From an uncultured Lachnospiraceae bacterium (GTDB lineage Bacteria > Bacillota > Clostridia > Lachnospirales > Lachnospiraceae): a stretch of 9,198 bases of DNA. Position 1 is the first letter of the stretch. The number at the start of each line of letters is the position of its first letter. The notes below the pieces were generated by a model, which was not told the origin of the DNA, did no database searches, and saw nothing but the letters and a program-made list of their open reading frames with translations. Location of the stretch: NCBI GenBank assembly GCA_910585765.1, contig CAJUES010000092.1:1-9198 (forward strand), read 5' to 3'. Below, piece by piece: positions 1-5,950 of this stretch. The translations under genes and the position numbers were made by a program.

Positions 1-803
1 TGAGCGAAAAATTTGGTCTGATGGGATTAGAGACCGTCGAGAGCCAGTATCTGGATGGCAGGAGCTCGCTCAACTGTGCGGAGAATACGGCGGCGGAGAT
101 CGACACGGAGGTCATGAACATGCTCAAGGCATGTTACGAGGAAGCGCTCGGGCTGCTCCGCGAGAACCGCAGCGTGATGGATCAGATCGCCGCGCACCTG
201 ATCGAAAAAGAGACGATCACAGGCAAGGAGTTTATGAAGATCTACCGCGAGGCGAAAGGGCTGCCTGAGCCGGAGGAGAAGAAGGACGGCAGCGGGGATC
301 TGGATGAGACAAAATCCGAGATGCCGGAGACTGCCCGGGAGGTGCCGGCCGCTCAGCCAGACGGGACGGGATCAGAACCGAAACCGGTCCGGACAGATGA
401 GACGGGGACAGGGGAAGTACCGATGCCTGATGCCGCGCAGCAGCCGGCATGTACGGCACAGCAGCCAGACGGACAGGGCAGCCGGTGGAGTATGCCGCCT
501 GCCTATGACTGGAATCCGGCGCGCATGCAGCAGGGGCAGCAGACTCCGAGGCAGGAATCCGCGGCACAGCAGCAGGATCCCGGGCAGGAGCACAGGAATC
601 CGGCGCAGCAGTACCAGCAGCCCGGTCAGGATCTGCAGCAACGGATCGCCTATCCCTATCAAAACCAGCAGATGCCGCAGAATGTGAATCTGCCGGAGGA
701 CAATGGGAGCGACGGCGAGACGTCCCGGTTTGGCTCCGTGTGGGACAGGAACGTAAACGGGAACCGCGATGGCGGAAATCAGAATAGTGATAACAGATGG
801 TAG
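1..803 (+). CDS. ftsH: ATP-dependent zinc metalloprotease FtsH, C-terminal part (5' end outside window)
   Basis: FtsH is a membrane-anchored AAA+ protease that degrades misfolded membrane proteins and short-lived regulators. The open frame runs in from before the window; the partial codon at 1-2 is probably the end of an ATG read as the M of MSEKFGL. The visible stretch MSEKFGLMGLE, then CYEEALGLLRENRSVMD, then LIEKETITGKEF matches the helical end of the peptidase M41 domain. The AAA+ module, the HExxH site and the membrane segments lie upstream and cannot be judged. From about codon 92 of the visible part the protein becomes a disordered-looking tail of some 175 residues, first acidic (EPEEKKDGSGD), then rich in Gln and Pro, ending in Asn/Gly/Asp and a final Trp. 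Many bacterial FtsH proteins end much sooner after the M41 domain. The internal ATG at 21 is not the real start. A hairpin follows the stop codon. Confidence 0.92.
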   Translation, partial: SEKFGLMGLETVESQYLDGRSSLNCAENTAAEIDTEVMNMLKACYEEALGLLRENRSVMDQIAAHLIEKETITGKEFMKIYREAKGLPEPEEKKDGSGDLDETKSEMPETAREVPAAQPDGTGSEPKPVRTDETGTGEVPMPDAAQQPACTAQQPDGQGSRWSMPPAYDWNPARMQQGQQTPRQESAAQQQDPGQEHRNPAQQYQQPGQDLQQRIAYPYQNQQMPQNVNLPEDNGSDGETSRFGSVWDRNVNGNRDGGNQNSDNRW

Positions 804-817
804 GATAAGCCATAATA

Positions 818-858
818 CGGAGGGAGTGCACATGGAAGATGTGTGCTCCCTCCGCGTC
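818..858 (+). terminator. Hairpin downstream of ftsH, probable intrinsic terminator
   Basis: The arms 818-831 (CGGAGGGAGTGCAC) and 841-854 (GTGTGCTCCCTCCG) pair over 14 bp with two G-T wobbles and a 9-nt loop. The T tract after it is weak (CGTCTT), so termination may be incomplete. Position, 14 nt past the ftsH stop and before the uvrC promoter, supports a terminator. Confidence 0.7.
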
Positions 859-884
859 TTAGCAGAACAAATATTCACTTTGGA

Positions 885-913
885 TTGACAGATACGATCG
901 TTTATGTTATGAT
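885..913 (+). promoter_or_regulatory. Sigma-A type promoter for uvrC
   Basis: TTGACA at 885-890 and TATGAT at 908-913 are separated by 17 nt. A TG at 905-906 gives an extended -10 (TGTTATGAT). Transcription would start near 920. This is a near-perfect housekeeping promoter placed after the ftsH hairpin, so uvrC can be expressed independently of ftsH. Confidence 0.8.
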
Positions 914-947
914 AGGAAGAACAAATGAACGGCTGACAGCAGCGCGA

Positions 948-1009
948 ATGGACTGAAACATTTAAGTGATCTGAAAACAACGTAATGACCTGAAACATTT
1001 GAATGATCC
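948..1009 (+). repeat. Degenerate 18-19 nt tandem repeat in the uvrC leader
   Basis: Three units follow one another: 948-965, 966-984 and 985-1002, with a partial fourth unit at 1003-1009. Units 1 and 3 share CTGAAACATTT; unit 2 (GTGATCTGAAAACAACGTA) is more diverged. Each full unit begins with an RTG codon followed two codons later by TGA (ATGGACTGA, GTGATCTGA, ATGACCTGA). The repeat lies in the presumed 5' untranslated leader and overlaps the first possible TTG start of uvrC at 999. No function can be assigned. Confidence 0.6.
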
Positions 1010-2999
1010 AATACGGAACAGAAAGAGTGATTATAATTTGGAAATTGAGAACAGTGAAATAGCGAACGTGGGAGCTGATGAGGGATCTGATAAGGAAGCG
1101 TTTGACGTGAAGGAGGAGCTGCACAAGCTTCCGAATAAACCCGGTGTGTATATCATGCACGATCTGGATGACACGATCCTCTATGTGGGAAAGGCAAAGA
1201 ACCTGCACAACAGGGTGCGCTCGTATTTCAAGGAGAATATCGGGCGCGGACCGCAGATCGACAAGATGGTCTCGCTGATCGCGCGCTTTGAGTACATCGT
1301 GACGGACTCCGAGCTGGAAGCTTTGGTGCTGGAAAACAATCTGATCAAGGAATATGCACCCAAGTACAACACACTGCTGAAGGACGATAAGACCTATCCC
1401 TATATCAAGGTGACGCTGGGGGAGGCGTACCCGCGTGTCATGTCCGTGCGCCAGATGAAGAAGGACAAGGCGAAATACTTCGGACCTTTCACAAACGGCG
1501 GTGTGAGGGAGAGCATTGACCTGATCAACAAGCTCTACCAGCTGCGGACGTGCAACAGGAAACTGCCGCGGGACTGCGGGAAGGAGCGTCCCTGCCTGAA
1601 CCATCATATCGGCCAGTGCTGCGCGCCCTGCCAGGGAACGGTCTCTGAGGAGGAGTACGCACAGCGGATCGACCAGGCGATCGACTTCCTGAACGGAAAA
1701 CAGCAGCCCATCATCAGAGATTTGAGGGAGAAGATGCAGCAGGCATCGGAAAAGATGGATTTCGAGGAGGCGATCCGCTGCCGGGATCTGATCGAGAGTG
1801 TCAGAAAGGTCAGCGAGACGCAGAAGATGTCAGACAATGTGGGTGAGGACAAGGATATCATCGCACTTGCGATCGACGGGAACGAGACGGTCGTGCAGGT
1901 CTTTTTCCTGCGCAACGGCAAGCTGATCGGCAGGGAACATTTCTATATGATGCAGGTCGAGGAACCGACGGCGGACAACATTCTCACAAGCTTTGTGAAA
2001 CAGTTTTATGCCGGGACGCCGTTTATCCCGAGGGAGATCATGCTGCAGGAGCCGATCGAGGACATGGAGCTGGTGGAGCGGTGGCTGACGAGCCGCAAGG
2101 GTGCCCGCGTCCACCTGCGCGTGCCGTTAAAGGGCGCGAAGGAGCGGCTGGTGGATCTGGCGGCGAGGAACGCGCAGCTTGTCCTGAGCCAGGACAGGGA
2201 GCGCATCAAGCGCGAGGAGGGCAGGACGATCGGCGCGGTGAAGGAGATCGAGGAGATCCTGGGGATCCGTCCGCTGACGCGCATGGAGGCATTCGATATC
2301 TCAAACACGAGCGGTTTTGCAAATGTGGGGTCCATGGTCGTGTACGAGAAGGGAAAACCCAAGCGCAGCGATTACAGAAAGTTCCGCATGAAGACCGTTG
2401 CGGGGCCGGATGACTACGCCTGCATGCAGGAGGTTCTGACCAGACGGTTCCGGCACGGACTGGATGAGCGCGAGGAGATGCGGCTTGACGAGAACAGTGT
2501 CGGAGAGGATTTCGGAAGCTTTACGAAGTTTCCGGACCTGCTGCTGATGGATGGCGGGCGCGGCCAGGTCAATATCGCGCTGCAGGTGCTGGAGGAGCTT
2601 GGCATCAGCATCCCGGTCTGCGGTATGGTGAAGGACGATAACCATCGCACGAGAGGGCTGTATTTCAACAATGTGGAGCTGCCGATCGACACGCACAGCG
2701 AAGGGTTTAAGCTGATCACGCGCATACAGGACGAGGCGCACCGCTTTGCGATCACGTATCACAGGTCGCTGCGGAGCAAGGCGCAGGTGCATTCCGTGCT
2801 CGACGAGATACCGGGGGTGGGACCAAGCCGCAGGAAAGCGCTGATGAAATATTTCAAGTCGATCGAGGAGCTGCGCGCCGCAGATACCGCCACGATCTCC
2901 GGGGTGCCGGGGATCACGGCAAATGTCGCGGAGGAGATACACCGCTTCTTTGCGAGGGAGACAGGTCAGGAGACAGCGGAGACAACGGATATGAAATAA
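999..2999 (+). CDS. uvrC: UvrABC system protein C (excinuclease subunit)
   Basis: UvrC makes both incisions around a DNA lesion after UvrA and UvrB find it, in cytoplasmic nucleotide excision repair. Numbered from TTG 999 (666 aa), the domains are: GIY-YIG nuclease about 47-125 (PGVYIM, LYVGKAK, NRVRSYF, acidic E112) for the 3' cut; cysteines C185, C199, C207 and C211, spaced like the iron-sulfur cysteines of E. coli UvrC; UVR helix pair about 236-271 (MDFEEAIRCRDLI) for UvrB contact; RNase H-like nuclease with D433 (FDISNTSG), D518 (LLMDGGRGQ) and H581 (DEAHRFAITYHR) for the 5' cut; and helix-hairpin-helix DNA-binding region about 601-650 (IPGVGPSRRKALMKYF). All key residues are present. The start is uncertain. 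Family members begin near FDVKEEL, here residues 35-41, with no ATG in front. TTG 999, TTG 1038, GTG 1068 and GTG 1107 are possible; GTG 1107 has the best upstream AAGGAAG (1092-1098). The frame is monocistronic by its flanks. Confidence 0.97.
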   Translation: MNDPIRNRKSDYNLEIENSEIANVGADEGSDKEAFDVKEELHKLPNKPGVYIMHDLDDTILYVGKAKNLHNRVRSYFKENIGRGPQIDKMVSLIARFEYIVTDSELEALVLENNLIKEYAPKYNTLLKDDKTYPYIKVTLGEAYPRVMSVRQMKKDKAKYFGPFTNGGVRESIDLINKLYQLRTCNRKLPRDCGKERPCLNHHIGQCCAPCQGTVSEEEYAQRIDQAIDFLNGKQQPIIRDLREKMQQASEKMDFEEAIRCRDLIESVRKVSETQKMSDNVGEDKDIIALAIDGNETVVQVFFLRNGKLIGREHFYMMQVEEPTADNILTSFVKQFYAGTPFIPREIMLQEPIEDMELVERWLTSRKGARVHLRVPLKGAKERLVDLAARNAQLVLSQDRERIKREEGRTIGAVKEIEEILGIRPLTRMEAFDISNTSGFANVGSMVVYEKGKPKRSDYRKFRMKTVAGPDDYACMQEVLTRRFRHGLDEREEMRLDENSVGEDFGSFTKFPDLLLMDGGRGQVNIALQVLEELGISIPVCGMVKDDNHRTRGLYFNNVELPIDTHSEGFKLITRIQDEAHRFAITYHRSLRSKAQVHSVLDEIPGVGPSRRKALMKYFKSIEELRAADTATISGVPGITANVAEEIHRFFARETGQETAETTDMK

Positions 3000-3100
3000 T
3001 GCGGCCACAGAATATCGAAAACGTAAATCGCAAAAGAATTGTAACAGGGAGCCGAAGGCTGAACTGCCACAAAGAATTCGGATAAGATTTGCTTTTCGTA

Positions 3101-3129
3101 TTGACAGAACAATGTATGTGGCATATAAT
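3101..3129 (+). promoter_or_regulatory. Perfect-consensus sigma-A promoter for the lipoprotein gene
   Basis: TTGACA at 3101-3106 and TATAAT at 3124-3129 are separated by exactly 17 nt, matching consensus at all twelve positions. Transcription would start near 3136, giving a leader of about 45 nt with a strong ribosome binding site (AAGGAGAGGAG at 3161-3171). No clear operator was seen. The stretch 3000-3100 between uvrC and this promoter has no gene and no convincing terminator. Confidence 0.85.
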
Positions 3130-3180
3130 TCTCAATGTTTATACACATTAACAAAGGTTTAAGGAGAGGAGAACAAAAGA

Positions 3181-4332
3181 ATGAAACGAATAGTATTACT
3201 GAGTATGTGTACTGTTTTGTGCTTACAGATAACTGCATGTTCGGCATTGGAACAGGCTGACAGCAAGACGCCGGCGGTCGAGATCAGTGACAAGCTGGAG
3301 AGCGGAGAACTGGCGATCGACGGCAAGAAGTACACGTTCCCGTCCGCGATATCGGATTGGACAAATGACGGATGGCACATTTCCAACAACTATGCCAACA
3401 CGGACACCTTCGAGATGGAATATCTTGTGGAGTCCAATGAATTTGAGGTGTTCAGCGATGAGAAGGAGTCGGAATATGTCAGCATGTGCGCGATCAATTT
3501 CGAGAGTGAGCCAGCAAAGATCGTGGAATCCACCACGGCGTATCTCTCCATGAAATTGATCGACGGCAAAAAGTCGATGCAGGTCGTGCTCCCCGGAGGC
3601 ATAACAAGCAAGAGCACAAAAGAGGATGTGATCAGTGCATACGGCGAGCCGGACGAGGAGGACGGCGAGGATCTGCGCTATTATTATACCAACAGCGACG
3701 GACTCGACATTGCTGTGGAGATCAGCATCGTGAACGAAAAGGTCTACATGGCAGCTTTCGCGCTGGCTGATTCGAACTGGGGATCCGTGACCAATGCGCA
3801 GGAGTGTGTGGAGTTCATCAACGCAGCGCTTGAGACAAGTTTTTATGGCAAATTCGACACGTATGTGGAGGGCAAATTTGACACGGAGGAAGGCGCACAG
3901 GCGCTGTATGAATCCGAGGTGGAGTATTACGCGCAGGGACTGATGTACTATCTCGATATCGACTCTGAGACGGTCGACGGGGGGATCGCAGACGGTTTCC
4001 GCGATGTGTCCAGGGCAGTTCTCGCAAAGTTTAAGTGGGATGATCCGGTTGTTGACATGGCAGACGGTGCAACCTGGGGAAGTTTCGAGATCACCATGTA
4101 CCCGACGGACTTTTTGGACATCATCGAGGAGCCTGTGCTGGCTGTGATGGACAGCGGTCTTGAGGGCGATGAATATGCCCAGGGAATGCTGGATGCGATC
4201 ACGCCCAAGGTGGAAGAGATTTCCTATAAAGAAGGCGTTACGGAGTCGTATGACCTTGACATAGAGGACGGTATCATTTCGCAGGAGACATGGGATGAGA
4301 TCGATGACATTCTGATGGATTTGACAGAGTGA
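3181..4332 (+). CDS. Acidic secreted lipoprotein of unknown function
   Basis: The product (383 aa) starts with a lipoprotein signal: MKR, a hydrophobic stretch, and the lipobox ITAC with Cys20 as the predicted lipid-modified residue. It should therefore sit on the outer face of the cell membrane. The mature protein is strongly acidic. Residues about 138-160 (PGGITSKSTKEDV, then AYGEPDEE), followed by alternating strands to about 192, look like the BamE/SmpA-type fold signature in which a Gly-Pro turn follows a helix. Residues about 203-320, with many aromatic and acidic residues and a WGSFEITMYP strand, resemble the C-terminal region of clostridial lipoproteins assigned to DUF5105. Both domain links are by eye and tentative. 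The start is secure: AGGAG at 3167-3171 lies 9 nt before the ATG. The gene has its own promoter and terminators, so it is probably transcribed alone. I do not recognise a specific function. Confidence 0.88.
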   Translation: MKRIVLLSMCTVLCLQITACSALEQADSKTPAVEISDKLESGELAIDGKKYTFPSAISDWTNDGWHISNNYANTDTFEMEYLVESNEFEVFSDEKESEYVSMCAINFESEPAKIVESTTAYLSMKLIDGKKSMQVVLPGGITSKSTKEDVISAYGEPDEEDGEDLRYYYTNSDGLDIAVEISIVNEKVYMAAFALADSNWGSVTNAQECVEFINAALETSFYGKFDTYVEGKFDTEEGAQALYESEVEYYAQGLMYYLDIDSETVDGGIADGFRDVSRAVLAKFKWDDPVVDMADGATWGSFEITMYPTDFLDIIEEPVLAVMDSGLEGDEYAQGMLDAITPKVEEISYKEGVTESYDLDIEDGIISQETWDEIDDILMDLTE

Positions 4333-4350
4333 TCCCGGAGGATCCGCTCT
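4326..4350 (+). terminator. Hairpin across the lipoprotein stop codon
   Basis: AGAG (4326-4329) and GATCC (4331-4335) pair with GGATC (4340-4344) and CTCT (4347-4350) around a CGGA loop, with a small internal loop. The sequence after it (GATCTTTG) is a poor T tract. It may protect the 3' end of the message or assist the stronger terminator 30 nt downstream. Confidence 0.35.
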
Positions 4351-4379
4351 GATCTTTGAAGATAAAAAGCATACAGGCG

Positions 4380-4421
4380 AAAAAGCACGATATCTGCAGG
4401 AGAGCGGGTATCGTGCTTTTT
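4380..4421. terminator. Strong intrinsic terminator, probably bidirectional
   Basis: A perfect 13-bp inverted repeat, AAAAAGCACGATA (4380-4392) and TATCGTGCTTTTT (4409-4421), encloses a 16-nt loop. The A-run on the left and T-run on the right give a U tract when read from either strand. It closes the lipoprotein unit and insulates the next operon. Confidence 0.85.
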
Positions 4422-4437
4422 GAATACAAGTAACGCC

Positions 4438-4466
4438 TTGACGGGGATAGCGTGACGGCGTAAAAT
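4438..4466 (+). promoter_or_regulatory. Probable sigma-A promoter of the VWA/ankyrin-LRR operon
   Basis: TTGACG at 4438-4443 and TAAAAT at 4461-4466 are separated by 17 nt. The element sits just after the strong terminator and 34 nt before the ATG at 4501. TGACGG occurs twice (4439-4444 and 4453-4458), and ACGCC (4433-4437) mirrors GGCGT (4457-4461). These could be a regulator site or chance. Confidence 0.6.
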
Positions 4467-4500
4467 AAAGTTTAGAGACGCAAATGGAATGATGAGGTAA

Positions 4501-5907
4501 ATGAAAGTGTCAGACAATAACGACAAAAATTTCGACAATATGCGATATGACGAACAAGAGATCGATGCTGAGAAGCGGCAGAAGACAGAAAAAATAGCGG
4601 CGGAGATCCTTCGGATGTCAAAGAACAAACTGCTCGTCAACATGCGGTTTATGGATATGTCGCTCAATCAGTTCCAGGTTTTTCCGAAACCTGAGCACAC
4701 ACCCTTCACCGCGAGCGACGGGAAAATATATATCTATGCCCCGGAACATATTTTAAAGGCGTACATGCTCGACGAGAACCTTCCCGTGCGGAATTTCCTG
4801 CACACTGTCCTGCACTGTGTTTTCAAGCACTTCTTTGTGAGCAAGCTGGTGAATCATAAGATGTGGGATCTGGCGTGCGATATCGCGGTGGAGAGCACGA
4901 TCAATGACCTGGAACTGAACTATCTCAATATCAGCAAAGCCAGAGAACAGATCCAGTTTTTTGAACTGTTTAAGAAAAAGGTCCGGACCGTCACCGCGGA
5001 GAAGATCTACAGCTATTTTCTGGACGAGAAGCTCTCCGGCGATCTGGTGGAGAGACTGTCACGTCTGTTTAAAGGCGACGATCATGTGCTCTGGTATCTC
5101 ACGGAGGAACAGAAGAAAAGGATGGGGCTGTACGGCGCCGCCATGGAAAACAGGCTCCTTCTGACAGGCAGGGCAGCGCTCGTGGAGAGCTGGGCGGACA
5201 TCGCCCTGCGGATGCAGACCGAGCTGGTGATGTTTGTAAAACAGCGCGGGACGGAGGCGGGGCTGCTGACGCAGAATCTGCGGGAAGTGACCAGGGAGCG
5301 CTATGATTACACGGAATTTCTCAAAAAGTTTGCCGTCAGGGGCGAGGTGATGAAGCTCGATCCGGATGAGTTTGATCACAATTTTTACACCTACGGCCTG
5401 CAGCTCTATGAGAATATGCCGCTGATCGAGCCGCTGGAGTACAGGGAGGTGAAGCGGATCCGGGAGTTTGTGATCGCGATCGACACATCGGGATCGACAT
5501 CGGGGGAACTGGTGCAGACGTTTGTGCAGAAGACGTACAATATCCTCAAGAGTACGGAAAGTTTTTTTACCAGGATAAACGTACACATCATACAGTGCGA
5601 CACGGTCATTCAGGAGGATGTGAAGATCACGACCCAGGAGGAATTTGACGCTTATCTGAAAGAAATGAAGCTCCACGGTCTGGGCGGGACGGATTTTCGC
5701 CCGGTGTTTGGGTATGTCAACGCGATGGTGGACAATGGCGAATTCGAAAATCTGAAGGGGCTGATCTATTTTACCGATGGGTGCGGCGTGTTTCCGCAGA
5801 AGAAACCGCCTTACGATACCGCGTTTGTGTTCATAGAAGAATCGTACAACAATTACGACGTTCCGTCGTGGGCAATGAAACTGGTGCTGAGGGAAGAGGA
5901 GATATAA
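4501..5907 (+). CDS. DUF2201-type protein: metallopeptidase-like domain plus VWA-like domain
   Basis: The 468-aa product has no signal peptide or membrane segment and should be cytoplasmic. Residues about 30-310 correspond to the putative metallopeptidase domain found with DUF2201: NMRFMDMSLNQFQVFP, FLHTVLHCVFKH (H101, H105, H110), then WDLACDIAVES with D127. The expected HExxH glutamate is Thr102, so proteolysis is doubtful. Residues about 320-465 form a VWA-like domain with a complete MIDAS: DTSGS (D328, S330, S332), T397 in GGTDFRP and D426 in YFTDG. In related families such proteins act with MoxR-type AAA+ ATPases, often as adaptors; no ATPase gene is visible here. The two ankyrin-LRR genes follow after 43 nt without a terminator, suggesting one transcript. 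The SD-like GAGGT (4494-4498) is very close to ATG 4501; GTG 4507 is better spaced, so the protein may lack its first two residues. Function is unknown. Confidence 0.85.
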   Translation: MKVSDNNDKNFDNMRYDEQEIDAEKRQKTEKIAAEILRMSKNKLLVNMRFMDMSLNQFQVFPKPEHTPFTASDGKIYIYAPEHILKAYMLDENLPVRNFLHTVLHCVFKHFFVSKLVNHKMWDLACDIAVESTINDLELNYLNISKAREQIQFFELFKKKVRTVTAEKIYSYFLDEKLSGDLVERLSRLFKGDDHVLWYLTEEQKKRMGLYGAAMENRLLLTGRAALVESWADIALRMQTELVMFVKQRGTEAGLLTQNLREVTRERYDYTEFLKKFAVRGEVMKLDPDEFDHNFYTYGLQLYENMPLIEPLEYREVKRIREFVIAIDTSGSTSGELVQTFVQKTYNILKSTESFFTRINVHIIQCDTVIQEDVKITTQEEFDAYLKEMKLHGLGGTDFRPVFGYVNAMVDNGEFENLKGLIYFTDGCGVFPQKKPPYDTAFVFIEESYNNYDVPSWAMKLVLREEEI

Positions 5908-5937
5908 AAGATCGGCTTGTCTGATCGCGGGATGTAT

Positions 5938-5943
5938 AGGAGG
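5938..5943 (+). promoter_or_regulatory. Ribosome binding site that fixes the start of the first ankyrin-LRR gene
   Basis: AGGAGG at 5938-5943 lies only 1 nt from ATG 5945 but 7 nt from ATG 5951. The downstream paralog also has 7 nt between AGGAG and its ATG, and begins MEIAQ, matching MELSQ. The true start is therefore most likely 5951. Confidence 0.8.
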
Positions 5944-5950
5944 AATGAAA

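Noticed and set aside
1003..1062. 19-codon open frame in the uvrC leader
   Set aside because: It has no ribosome binding site and overlaps the possible uvrC N-terminus; nothing supports translation.
372..1607. Long antisense open frame of 411 codons across the ftsH tail and the start of uvrC
   Set aside because: It crosses a terminator, a promoter and two sense genes, has no recognisable domain and is rich in His/Leu/Arg as expected from the reverse strand of the sense codons.
3050..3060. Small hairpin AGCC-GAA-GGCT after uvrC
   Set aside because: The stem is only 4 bp and no T tract follows, so it is not a credible terminator.
5945..5950. ATG 5945 as start of the first ankyrin-LRR gene
   Set aside because: The ribosome binding site is 1 nt away, and the paralog aligns with the second ATG at 5951.
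5908..5950. Possible terminator or promoter between the VWA gene and the first ankyrin-LRR gene
   Set aside because: Only a short GATC-containing mirror was seen, with no stable stem, T tract or promoter hexamers; the genes look co-transcribed.
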